Origin: Xylanimonas cellulosilytica | GTDB taxonomy: Bacteria > Actinomycetota > Actinomycetes > Actinomycetales > Actinomycetaceae | Length of the DNA stretch: 33,169 nucleotides | Assembly: GCA_001072465.1 (NCBI GenBank) | Contig: JVKM01000063.1 | Coordinates: forward strand, 72,373-105,541 | Reading direction: 5' to 3' | Shown here: positions 16,802 to 25,123 of the stretch, in pieces | Position numbering within the stretch: position 1 is the first letter of the stretch | Layout: each line of letters begins with the position of its first letter | Made by a program: the position numbers and the translations under genes | Notes under the pieces: generated by a model | Told to the model about the DNA's origin: nothing | Database searches by the model: none | What the model saw: the letters and a program-made list of their open reading frames with translations, nothing else

Positions 16802-18190
16802 TCACGCCCGTGGGACGGTGATGACCAACGGCAGGGCATCGCCGCGAGCATCGCTCGGAGGCTGCTCCCCCGCCTGCAGGGTCAGACTCTGCCCATCCCA
16901 CGAGCACGCAGCGCCCGGCGTCAGAGCCGTGGAACGCGAGTAGTCGAATCCGCTGGGCAAACCCGACACCTGCGTAACGGACGCATCCGCCACCACGGCG
17001 ACGTGGTCCTCGTGAACGAGAAGGCGGACCCAGGCCTCGTCCTGCGAGGACTGCGCGGTGACGGCCTCGAAGTCGTTGGCCGACAGCGCACGCACGCCGC
17101 GCAGCTCCGATCCGTACAGGTCATTCCAGGCACCCAGGCCCTCGAGGCACTCGCGCTGCTCGCGCGGGATCGTGCCGTCGGCACGCGGACCCACGTTGAG
17201 CAGGAGGCGACCGCCGCGCGAGACCACGTCCACGAGGTGGCGGACGGCGGCCGCGCCGCTGAGGTACTGGTGCTCGCCCTCGGCGCGGTTGTAGCCGAAC
17301 GACAGGCCGACGCCTCGGCAGTTCTCCCACGGCTTGCCGCTCGTCTCGGAGTCGCCCATGTGCTGGTATTCGCTCGTCAGGTAGTCCGCGTGAACACCGC
17401 CGTAGCGGTCGTTCGTGACGCCCTCGGGGCGCGCCGCATAGAAGTACTCAAACAGCGTACCCAGGCCGTGGGGGCCAAAGTTCTTGCCCTCGTCCGGCCA
17501 GTCGATGTCATTCCAGATGACGTCGGGCTGGTAGCGGTCGATCAGGTCGCGCACGTGCACGAAGCAGTAGCGCGCATACTCCGCATCCTTGGGACGGCAC
17601 AGATCCTTGCAGTCGTCTTCGGAGAGGATCGGGCGGTGGGGGCGGTAATGCCAGTCCAGCCCACCCGAGTAGTACAGCCCAACCCGCAGGCCCTCGTCGC
17701 GCGCGGCATCCGCGAAGCCCCCCACGAGGTCGATGCGCGGTCCACGGCGTACCGTGTTGCGCGTGCCCGTCTCGGGGGCATCCCACAGGGTCACGCCGTC
17801 GTGGTGCTTGGTCGTCAGCACCGCGTAGCCGGCGCCGGCACGGTGGAACAGGCGCATCCACTCAGCTGGATCCCACGCGTCGGGGTCCCACGCGTCCAGG
17901 AAGGCATCGTACGAGGCCGACCCGTACAGGTCCTTGTGGCGCTGCGCGGCCGGGGACCCCGGAATACGGATCGTGTTGAAGTACCACTCTGCGTAGGAAT
18001 TGTGGGTGAACCAAGCTTCCCAGTCTTCCTCGACGCCCAGCTCCCCGTGGTCCTCGGCCCACGCGGGGACCGAGTAGGGGCCCCAGTGGACGAAGATGCC
18101 CAGCGGGGCGTCCTCGAACCACTGCGGGGTCGGGCGGGACAGCGCACTCCAGCGCGCGGTATCGGTCATCGTTTCGCTCATGTTCGTCAT
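16802..18190 (-). CDS. Alpha-L-fucosidase, GH29 family, cytoplasmic
   Basis: 462 residues. It hydrolyses terminal alpha-L-fucose by a retaining mechanism. GH29 hallmarks: GIFVHWGPYSVPAW (31-44), LTTKHHDGVTLW (125-136), and PDVIWNDIDWPDEG (222-235), where Asp228 is the expected nucleophile; later GGRLLLNVGPRADGTIP, then a beta-rich C-terminal part. There is no signal peptide or anchor, so it acts on imported oligosaccharide. The ATG at 18190 overlaps the permease stop (ATGA), with GGAGG three bases upstream; ATGs at 18181 and 18169 are alternatives with longer spacing. It is translationally coupled as the last gene after the binding protein and two permeases, which suggests uptake of fucosylated host or milk glycans (inference). 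Confidence 0.9.
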   Translation of the reverse strand: MTNMSETMTDTARWSALSRPTPQWFEDAPLGIFVHWGPYSVPAWAEDHGELGVEEDWEAWFTHNSYAEWYFNTIRIPGSPAAQRHKDLYGSASYDAFLDAWDPDAWDPAEWMRLFHRAGAGYAVLTTKHHDGVTLWDAPETGTRNTVRRGPRIDLVGGFADAARDEGLRVGLYYSGGLDWHYRPHRPILSEDDCKDLCRPKDAEYARYCFVHVRDLIDRYQPDVIWNDIDWPDEGKNFGPHGLGTLFEYFYAARPEGVTNDRYGGVHADYLTSEYQHMGDSETSGKPWENCRGVGLSFGYNRAEGEHQYLSGAAAVRHLVDVVSRGGRLLLNVGPRADGTIPREQRECLEGLGAWNDLYGSELRGVRALSANDFEAVTAQSSQDEAWVRLLVHEDHVAVVADASVTQVSGLPSGFDYSRSTALTPGAACSWDGQSLTLQAGEQPPSDARGDALPLVITVPRA

Positions 18191-19011
18191 CGTCCTCCGA
18201 AGGCGCCCAGGGTGACGCCCTTTTCCAGCTGCTTCTGCAGGAACACGACCAGCAGGATCGACGGGATCGTCGTCATCGTCACCGCGGCCATCAGCGGGCC
18301 CCAGTCGGTGCCGCGCTCACCCGAGAACATCTGCAGGCCCAGCGGGATCGTCGCCAGCGACGAATCGTTGACCACGATGAGGGGCCACAGGAACGCGGAC
18401 CAGTAGTCGATGAACGCGAAGACGCCAACCACCGTGATCGGAGCCTTGAGCAGGGGCAGCAGGATCTTCGTCAGAATCTTCCAGTCACTGCAGCCGTCAA
18501 TACGAGCCGCCTCCTCGAACTCGAGCGGCAGGGACATGAGGAACTGACGGATCAGGAACGCCCCAAACGCGCCGAACGCGAAGGGCACGATAAGGGCGAA
18601 GTAGGAGTTCACCAGGCCCATGCGCTGCATACCGATGTACAGCGGGATCACGAGGACTTCCTGGGGTAGGACCAGCGTGCCCAGGAACAGCATGAACAGG
18701 TGATCGCGGCCCTTGAAGCGCAGGCGCGCGAACGCGTAGGCGGACAGGACCGACACGACGACCACGAGGGCCGCGCCTGCCAGCGAGACAATGAACGAGT
18801 TGAGGACGACTCGGCCAAACGGAATAGAGTTAAGAGCAGACGGATAGTTATCCCAGGCGATTCGACTGCCGGTCGGACTCAGGCTGAAGACCTCTGTTGT
18901 GGGCTTAAGGGAGGTCGCGACCATCCACACGAAGGGAAACAGGAAACCGACCGCGATGATCCCGAGCAGGACAACCGAAATGATCGTGGAAAGACGTTTC
19001 TTGTTATGCAT
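18187..19011 (-). CDS. Sugar ABC transporter permease, second (MalG/UgpE type)
   Basis: 274 residues with six predicted membrane segments. It is the inner-membrane half of a CUT1-type carbohydrate importer. The EAA loop that contacts the ATPase is visible as EEAARIDGCSDWKILTKI near residues 180-197. Its ATG lies inside the end of the upstream permease gene (8-base overlap), and its stop overlaps the fucosidase start, so all three are coupled. No ATPase gene is in the window; CUT1 importers commonly use a shared MsiK-type ATPase encoded elsewhere. Confidence 0.92.
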   Translation of the reverse strand: MHNKKRLSTIISVVLLGIIAVGFLFPFVWMVATSLKPTTEVFSLSPTGSRIAWDNYPSALNSIPFGRVVLNSFIVSLAGAALVVVVSVLSAYAFARLRFKGRDHLFMLFLGTLVLPQEVLVIPLYIGMQRMGLVNSYFALIVPFAFGAFGAFLIRQFLMSLPLEFEEAARIDGCSDWKILTKILLPLLKAPITVVGVFAFIDYWSAFLWPLIVVNDSSLATIPLGLQMFSGERGTDWGPLMAAVTMTTIPSILLVVFLQKQLEKGVTLGAFGGR

Positions 19012-19987
19012 CGTAATTCACCCACTTCTTCTGGCCAGCGAACTGCAGTGCCGTCACCGTCATAACAATCACGAAGAGCACCCACGCCATTGCGGACGCG
19101 TAGCCGAGCTTGTCGAAAGAGAAACCGTTGCGGTACAGGGCCAGCACGATCGTGTTGGTCGCCTCGCCCGGGCCGCCCAGCGTCAGGAAGTAGGGCTGAG
19201 CGAAGACCTTGAAGGCGCCGATGATCGTCATGACCGTGCAGAAGAAGACGGTCGGGGAAATCATCGGGAAGACGACCTTGAAGAAGCGCTGAACGCCGTT
19301 GCAGCCGTCGATCGTCGCGGCCTCGAGCACCGAGGTATTCAGGCCGTTGAGGCCTGCCGTGAGCACGACGATGTTGTAGCCCAGCCCCTGCCACAGGCTC
19401 ATCATGAGCAGCGAGCCCATCGCGAGAGCCGGGTGGTTCAGGAAGGGGATGTGCTCGATCCCGAAGACGGCCAGGGCCGAGTTGACCACGCCGTTGTCGG
19501 AGAGCATGAGGCGCCAGATCAGCGCGTTCCCGACCATCGGCGTGACAACCGGGATGAAGAAGATAACGCGCAGGACGCGACTGAGCCACTCGGGAACGCG
19601 CTGGAGCCAGTAGCTCAGGCCGATCGAAATCACCAGGTTCAGCGCCGTGTAGCAGGCGGCGAACACGACGGTGTTGCGCATGACCGTCCAGAACGCCGGG
19701 TCCTCGCCACTAAGCATGCGCCGGTAGTTTTCCACTCCGACGAAGCGGCCGCCTCCGAAGATCGACCAGTCGTAGAAGGAGATCACGAGGGACGCGATCA
19801 GGGGCAGGACGATGAAGAGAAGGAAGCCCGCCATTCCGGGCGACAAGTAGACGAGGGCGCGCAGGCCATCGCCCCGCCGACCCTCAGCGCGCGCGGAGTT
19901 TTTGCCGCGCTTGGAGGCCTTCGCCTCCCCCGCGCCCGCCGCGCCCGAGGGCGCCTCGCGGCCGGGTTTCACAGTGTCAACGCTCAT
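19004..19987 (-). CDS. Sugar ABC transporter permease, first (MalF/UgpA type)
   Basis: 327 residues. A basic, Ala-rich N-terminal tail of about 45 residues (with KASKRGKNSARAEGRRGDG) precedes six predicted membrane segments. The EAA loop is VLEAATIDGCNGVQRFFKV near residues 220-238. It partners the next permease, whose start it overlaps by 8 bases. The start at 19987 has AAAGGTG upstream. The preceding gap contains a terminator-like hairpin and a LacI-type palindrome, so its expression may differ from that of the binding-protein gene. Confidence 0.92.
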   Translation of the reverse strand: MSVDTVKPGREAPSGAAGAGEAKASKRGKNSARAEGRRGDGLRALVYLSPGMAGFLLFIVLPLIASLVISFYDWSIFGGGRFVGVENYRRMLSGEDPAFWTVMRNTVVFAACYTALNLVISIGLSYWLQRVPEWLSRVLRVIFFIPVVTPMVGNALIWRLMLSDNGVVNSALAVFGIEHIPFLNHPALAMGSLLMMSLWQGLGYNIVVLTAGLNGLNTSVLEAATIDGCNGVQRFFKVVFPMISPTVFFCTVMTIIGAFKVFAQPYFLTLGGPGEATNTIVLALYRNGFSFDKLGYASAMAWVLFVIVMTVTALQFAGQKKWVNYDA

Positions 19988-20044
19988 AAGCTATGCACAC
20001 CTTTCCGTCGAATGTCGGTGGGTTCCACAGTCCCGCTCACGCCA

Positions 20045-20060
20045 CCGTTAGCGCTAACGG
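20045..20060 (-). promoter_or_regulatory. LacI-family-type operator between binding protein and permease genes
   Basis: CCGTTAGCGCTAACGG is a perfect 16-bp palindrome with the central CG typical of LacI/GalR-family sites. It lies 58 bp upstream of the first permease ATG. No LacI-type gene is in the window, so the regulator must be encoded elsewhere. Confidence 0.65.
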
Positions 20061-20074
20061 AAAGAAACCCACGA

Positions 20075-20114
20075 AACGAGGCCGGGGAACCGAGAAGGTC
20101 GCCCCGGCCTCGTT
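20075..20114 (-). terminator. Hairpin after the binding-protein gene
   Basis: AACGAGGCCGGGG (20075-20087) pairs perfectly with CCCCGGCCTCGTT (20102-20114) around a 14-base loop, 16 bp after the binding-protein stop. It probably terminates part of the transcripts so that binding protein exceeds permeases, a common arrangement. A closely related hairpin is at 28631-28685. Confidence 0.75.
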
Positions 20115-20129
20115 CATGGTGAGCTGGGA

Positions 20130-21383
20130 TCAGCCAGCGGAGTTCTGCAGATCGGTGAGGATATCCAGAGCGGTCTTGGTGCCGCGGAAGCCCTCAGGCG
20201 AGTACTGCTGGAAGGACGTGTTGATCTGGTTCCACGTCGTGGTCGTCACCAGCGGGGTGCCATTCTCGAGGAGGACGCGAACAGCCTCGGCGCTATCCGC
20301 GGGCTTGTTGGCGGCCCACTTGTCCATCGCGGACTCGACGGAGGGGACGGTGCCCTGCTTGTCAGCAACGGTGCCGATGACCTCGGGGGTCACAAGCTCC
20401 TTCAGAACATTGAAGGCAGCCTGCTTGTCCGGGCAGGACTTCGCGATGCCGAAGCCGGAACCCTGGATAACCGCACGGGGCTGACCCGTGGGGGTCGGGA
20501 TAACGGCGACGCCGAGCTTATCGCCCAGCTCCTTCTCGAAGGAGCCGTACATCCACGGGCCATCCACGATCATCGCGGCGGTGCCGGAGGTGAAGGCGGT
20601 CTGGGCCGGGCCATCGTTGTCGGCGGCGTTCGGGGCAACCGCGACCTGCTCCTTGTGGACCAGGTCGAAGGCGAACTGGACGCCCTCAACGAACTTGGGA
20701 TCCGTCAGCGTGTTCTTGCCGTCCGCAGAAACCTGGCCGCCGAAGGCGATGCCGAAGTCACCGGGGGCATTGCCCAGGAGGGACGGCTTGACGGCGACGC
20801 CGTACTTGCCGTCACCAGTCAGGGCCTTGGCATCCTTGAGGAACTGCTCGGTCGTGTAGGAGGTCGAGGGGGCCGCAAGACCGGCCTTCTCGAACATCTC
20901 ACGGTTGTAGTACAGGACGTCGGGCTCAGCGTCGTAGGGCAGAGCCAGAACCTTGCCATCGACCGTCATGCCCTGCATCATCGCAGCGTTGTAGTCGGAG
21001 GCCTTGATGCCGGCGGCTTCCATGTAGGAGTCGAGAGGCTCAAGCAGGCCGGACAGCTCCTGCGCGCGGGCGGCCTGCGTGGTGAGGATGCAGGGCGCGT
21101 CCGAGGCGACCATGCGGGTCTTGACCTTGGTCCAGTAGTCGTTGAAGGCCGGGCCGTCGAAGGTCAGGGTGAAGTTGGGGTCCTTCTCCTTGGCCGCGTC
21201 AACGAAGGACTGCCACTGGGCGCGGTCGTTGTCCGTGGAGACCCAGGTGTACATCTGGTGAACCTGGTCGGAGCCAGAGCCACCGCTGGACGACGTGCTT
21301 CCCGAGCCACACGCGCCTGCGAGCAGGGCGAAGGCCGAGGCGGTCGCACCGAGTGCGAGGAACTTGGAGATAGTGGGGCGCAC
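20130..21383 (-). CDS. Sugar ABC transporter substrate-binding lipoprotein
   Basis: 417 residues, a CUT1 solute-binding protein (extracellular family 1). The N-terminus is a lipoprotein signal: basic start, hydrophobic stretch FLALGATASAFALLAGAC, lipid-modified Cys25, then a Gly/Ser linker (GSGSTSSSGGSGS). The mature part has AALPYDAEP-type features such as VLALPYDAEPDVLYYNREMF and AAMIVDGPWMYGSF near the ligand cleft. The GTG at 21383 is chosen because GGAAGGAG lies six bases upstream and the protein then begins with its signal peptide; the longer in-frame reading to 21536 has no such logic. Together with the GH29 enzyme it probably binds a fucosylated oligosaccharide (inference). Confidence 0.92.
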   Translation of the reverse strand: MRPTISKFLALGATASAFALLAGACGSGSTSSSGGSGSDQVHQMYTWVSTDNDRAQWQSFVDAAKEKDPNFTLTFDGPAFNDYWTKVKTRMVASDAPCILTTQAARAQELSGLLEPLDSYMEAAGIKASDYNAAMMQGMTVDGKVLALPYDAEPDVLYYNREMFEKAGLAAPSTSYTTEQFLKDAKALTGDGKYGVAVKPSLLGNAPGDFGIAFGGQVSADGKNTLTDPKFVEGVQFAFDLVHKEQVAVAPNAADNDGPAQTAFTSGTAAMIVDGPWMYGSFEKELGDKLGVAVIPTPTGQPRAVIQGSGFGIAKSCPDKQAAFNVLKELVTPEVIGTVADKQGTVPSVESAMDKWAANKPADSAEAVRVLLENGTPLVTTTTWNQINTSFQQYSPEGFRGTKTALDILTDLQNSAG

Positions 21384-21451
21384 GCTGCGCTCCTTCCTTG
21401 TCAGGGGCACCGGGGTTCCAGTAAACGCGTCGCCTCTCTGTAACGCGTGTC

Positions 21452-21465
21452 CGGGAACGTTCCCG
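21452..21465 (-). promoter_or_regulatory. LacI-type palindrome upstream of the binding-protein gene
   Basis: CGGGAACGTTCCCG is a perfect 14-bp palindrome about 70 bp upstream of the GTG. It differs clearly from the site at 20045-20060. A possible minus-strand promoter lies upstream: TTGTGT, 18 bp, TACAGT (about 21531-21502). Confidence 0.5.
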
Positions 21466-21600
21466 AAAGTGCCGTCTCTCGTCATTGAAATTGACAGGAC
21501 AACTGTACCAGCCCCTGAACAGGGCACACAAGCCATATTTTAAAATTCATCACACCTGGCGATTAAGCCCGACTCTCCTGTGAAGCCCTCACAGCACACG

Positions 21601-21650
21601 GGTGACAGGCTTTTCAACCGTTTTCGACAAACTCTTGTCTACCTGTCACC
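21601..21650. other. Inverted repeat downstream of the adnB-like gene
   Basis: GGTGACAGGC (21601-21610) and ACCTGTCACC (21641-21650) are inverted (9 of 10) around 30 bases that themselves contain GACAA-actc-TTGTC. It lies between the minus-strand adnB-like stop at 21676 and the binding-protein promoter. It may be a weak terminator or a regulator site. Confidence 0.4.
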
Positions 21651-21675
21651 CCTTCAGTTGGATTAAACAGGGATT

Positions 21676-24600
21676 TTAATTGTCCAGGACTTGCCGCAGC
21701 GCATCGTCCAGGGACGACGCCCCCGTCCCCAGCATGGCCTCGAGGCTCTCGAGCGTGTGGTGCGAGGGACCCGCCAGGAAGGCGACCATCGCGCCCACCT
21801 CGGACGCATCCACGCCCATGCGGGCAGCCCACGCGCGCCGGTACAGGCGCAGCTGTGTCACGAAGTACGCGACCTTGTCCGGCTTGGTCGTGGCGGTCAC
21901 CGGGCGTCCACTCTTCCAGTCGACGACCAGGAATCGGGGACCATCGCCGCGCACGCGCTCAAACACGGCGTCGATGCGCCCCTGGACGGACACGCCACCC
22001 ACCTCCACCGAGAAGGCCTCCTCGATCGCGACGGCCCGGTAGTCCGACAGCTCGTTCGCAACAAAGGCGCGGAAGTTCGCGCGCAGCCGCTCCAGGCGCT
22101 CGCGTTCACCGTCCGTCAGCAGGGCCTCGTCCGCCGCGTCGTCACCGCCGGCGAGCGCGGCATCCTCACCCGCACCCACCTCGTTGCCCGCGGTGATCTC
22201 CGAGGCCGGATCCGCGCTCGCGAGGTGAAGCTCGCGCTCCACCCACGCGTGAAACACCGTGCCCAGCGCGGAGAACGAGCTGGGGCGGGCAGGCATGGGT
22301 CGGCGCATATCTCGCGCGAACTCATCCGCGTCCTGCAGGAGGGCCGACACAGACGTCGCGGGTACGCGCTCGGCCCACAGGTCCACGACCGGCGTCTCAA
22401 GCCCCAGGTGATATTCCTCGATGAGTGCGACCGTATCGCGCACCGCCGGATCCTCGCCCAGCTGAGCCAAGGCCTCGTACACGTCCTGATCCTGAAGCAT
22501 CGCGTCGATCTGAGCCTGCACTGCCGCAGCGGCAGCCGCAACGCGCTGACGTGAGGGACCCGGCTCCTGCGGGAAGGTCTCGAACACCCGCGCACCCGCG
22601 CCCTGATCACTACCCTCCTCGGCCTGAGGGAGAGGCATCATCAAGCACCTGCCCTCCCCCACCGAGGACTTCACGGCGTGGTCACGCCACCGCCCGTTGG
22701 ACCACATCTGCGGGTCTTCGATGGCACCGACCGTACCCGACGAGACACCAGGCGTGTGCTCGAAGAGCTGGGCGCTGGCATCCATCAGGTAGCGCGACGG
22801 ATGCGTCACCTTCTTATTGAACTCGGACGTCCAGGAGCCCACCAACAGCTGAGCGCTGCGCGCACGCGTCATGGCCACGTAGGCCAGGCGACGCTCCTCG
22901 CGCTCCGCATGCTCCCCGAGGGAAGCACCGTACTCGCCCTCCAGCCACTTCCTGAAGGCAGTCGACGGATTATTTGCCCCCTCAACGTCGAACTCGAAAG
23001 GCGGCAGATCTGCTCGATCCCCTCGCAACGGATGCGGCAACGAGCCGGCATCGGTCACCCACGCCGTGTTCGCGGGAGGATCATCCGTCCACGACCGGCT
23101 CTTGCTCTTGTGCAGGGGGAACGAGCCATCGGCCAGCCCAAACACCACAACCCCATCCCATTCAAGGCCCTTCGAGCCGTGGACGGTCAGGATCTGCACG
23201 GCGTTCGGGTCCGGCTCGCCCAGCGGAGCATCCAGCCCGTCCTCACGTTTCTCCGCCATGTCCAGATACGCCAGGAAAGACCCGAGGGACGCACCCGGAG
23301 TCTCTTGCTCGTAGGCTGCAGCCACAGAAATGAACTCATCGAGCGCCGCACGCCCACCCATCGACAGCGGATCCGCGATCACATCGTCCAGGGTGCCCAT
23401 GATGAGGATCGTCCGCTCGACCTGCTCGGTGATCGAACGCCCCACCCCCTCACGGACCTGACGTAGGCGATCACCCAGCAGGTGCAAGCGGCGCACCGCT
23501 TCCTCGCTGATCGCGGGATGTCCCTCGGCCGCCCACCCGGGCTTCGGAGGGGAATCCACCGCATCCAACAGAACTGCCTGATGAGGGTGAACGCCCTCTT
23601 GACGTGCCAGGAAACGCGCCCAGTCGCCCAGCGCCATCAGGTCGGCTGCACCCAGGTCAATACCAGCCAGCAGACGAGCCAGCCACGGGGATGCCTCCAC
23701 GTCGTATGCCAGTTCCAAGGCGGCGCGCACGTCCTGCACGGCGGGCTGATCGAGCAGACCACCCAGGCCCACGATCTCCGTCGGGATCCCAGCCTCACGC
23801 AGGGCATCGTCGATGAACGGAAAATCTCGACGCTGCCTGCTCAACACGGCAACGCTGCGTCGCTTGCCGTCCTTAACCGGCTGCGAGCGCACCCGCTGCA
23901 CGAAATCGACCATCGCGCCGAGCGCCTCGTCGTAATCCTGCGTGAAAGCAATGTCGACGGCTCCGGGCCCCGCCCCACCCCTGGGAACCAGAACAGGAGA
24001 CTGCGCCTTGAGCTCCTGCTTGCCCACCTGGAAGGAGGGCACCTCACGCAGAGGCGCCGCCACCCTGTTCGCAGCGTCCAGGATCGACACGTCGTTTCGC
24101 CAGGCAGTTGACAGCGTGAGCGTCTGCCCCTCGTCGGGCACGCCCGTCTGGAAACGCTCCAGGAAAGACTCCAGGGACGAGGCCGAGGCCCCCCTCCAGC
24201 CGTAAATCGCCTGATTCGGGTCTCCCACTGCGGTGACCGCATGATCTGCGAAGATCATTGACAGCAGGTCCATCTGGATGACCGAGGTGTCCTGGAACTC
24301 GTCGAGCAGGACCGCGCGGAACTCCTCGCGCAGGGACGCGCGCACCGCCGGTGCCTCGCGCACGATGCGCGTCGCCAGGACCAGCTGATCGGAAAAGTCC
24401 AGGACACCCATCTCGCGTTTGCGCTGCTGGTAGGCGGCGATCGGGCCCAAGAAGGCGATGCGACGCGAGTTCACATCCATCGCTTTACGAGACTTCTCGT
24501 TCCCTCGCCCCACCTGCTCAAGCTCACGCCCAAACTCCTCCAGAACCTCACGCGCACGCTCCACCGTGTAGCCGTGCTCCGCAATTTCGCCCGCGAGGTG

Positions 24601-25104
24601 CAGGACCTTTCCAACGACGCCGGCCGGGGTGAGCTCATCATCCAGATCGGTGGGCCACGACTCAACGATCTGAGTCATCAGGTCGAGCGCCCCGGCCTCG
24701 GAGAGCATCGAAAAATCCGGGTCGATCCCGATGCGCATGCCATGCTCAGAGACGATGCGCTCCGCAAAGGAGTTGTAAGTGAGGGCCACAGGGTCCTCGT
24801 CGAGGCGCTCACGCAGCTGCGGCATCTCGCGAGAGAGCAGTCGGATGCGTTCACGCAGGCGCTCCCCCAGCTCGCCGGCGGCCTTGCGCGTGAAGGTGAG
24901 GCCAAGGATCGATGACGGGGTCAGGTCCGGGTGGTTAGCCAGGAGCCAGAGGACCCGCATCGACATGGTCTCGGTCTTGCCCGACCCCGCGCCCGCGACG
25001 ACGAGGAGCGGGCGGCGCGGAGCCTCGACCACGCGCACCTGCTCGGGCGTCGGCGTCTTCGTCGCGTCGACGATTGCCTGGATCTGCAGGGCACCAAGAT
25101 TCAT
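21676..25104 (-). CDS. adnB: AdnB-like UvrD/Rep helicase-nuclease subunit
   Basis: 1142 residues. The motor subunit of the actinobacterial AdnAB end-resection machine, which unwinds and degrades DNA at double-strand breaks. It has an N-terminal SF1A helicase with intact Walker A VAGAGSGKTETM (36-47), Walker B LLDEFQDT (266-273), YGWRGA, LTVHGSKGLEWD and motif VI VAMTRARS, and a C-terminal PD-(D/E)XK nuclease with GTVFHAWVERE and VVDWKSGRPV (near 1060). ATG at 25104 (MNLGALQ); an in-frame GTG at 25122 has a better-placed GGAG and would add six residues. It begins 19 bp after the AdnA-like stop, so the two form an operon. It could be annotated as a generic UvrD/PcrA helicase, but the nuclease domain and pairing favour AdnB. 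Confidence 0.9.
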   Translation of the reverse strand: MNLGALQIQAIVDATKTPTPEQVRVVEAPRRPLLVVAGAGSGKTETMSMRVLWLLANHPDLTPSSILGLTFTRKAAGELGERLRERIRLLSREMPQLRERLDEDPVALTYNSFAERIVSEHGMRIGIDPDFSMLSEAGALDLMTQIVESWPTDLDDELTPAGVVGKVLHLAGEIAEHGYTVERAREVLEEFGRELEQVGRGNEKSRKAMDVNSRRIAFLGPIAAYQQRKREMGVLDFSDQLVLATRIVREAPAVRASLREEFRAVLLDEFQDTSVIQMDLLSMIFADHAVTAVGDPNQAIYGWRGASASSLESFLERFQTGVPDEGQTLTLSTAWRNDVSILDAANRVAAPLREVPSFQVGKQELKAQSPVLVPRGGAGPGAVDIAFTQDYDEALGAMVDFVQRVRSQPVKDGKRRSVAVLSRQRRDFPFIDDALREAGIPTEIVGLGGLLDQPAVQDVRAALELAYDVEASPWLARLLAGIDLGAADLMALGDWARFLARQEGVHPHQAVLLDAVDSPPKPGWAAEGHPAISEEAVRRLHLLGDRLRQVREGVGRSITEQVERTILIMGTLDDVIADPLSMGGRAALDEFISVAAAYEQETPGASLGSFLAYLDMAEKREDGLDAPLGEPDPNAVQILTVHGSKGLEWDGVVVFGLADGSFPLHKSKSRSWTDDPPANTAWVTDAGSLPHPLRGDRADLPPFEFDVEGANNPSTAFRKWLEGEYGASLGEHAEREERRLAYVAMTRARSAQLLVGSWTSEFNKKVTHPSRYLMDASAQLFEHTPGVSSGTVGAIEDPQMWSNGRWRDHAVKSSVGEGRCLMMPLPQAEEGSDQGAGARVFETFPQEPGPSRQRVAAAAAAVQAQIDAMLQDQDVYEALAQLGEDPAVRDTVALIEEYHLGLETPVVDLWAERVPATSVSALLQDADEFARDMRRPMPARPSSFSALGTVFHAWVERELHLASADPASEITAGNEVGAGEDAALAGGDDAADEALLTDGERERLERLRANFRAFVANELSDYRAVAIEEAFSVEVGGVSVQGRIDAVFERVRGDGPRFLVVDWKSGRPVTATTKPDKVAYFVTQLRLYRRAWAARMGVDASEVGAMVAFLAGPSHHTLESLEAMLGTGASSLDDALRQVLDN

Positions 25105-25123
25105 CGCACTGTCCGTTCCCACG

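Noticed and set aside
21488-21505. Eighth GntR operator upstream of the binding-protein gene (AAATTGA-CAGG-ACAACTG)
   Set aside because: It breaks the TTGT half-site (TTGA) and lies in a sugar-uptake locus with its own LacI-type palindromes; kept out of the regulon set.
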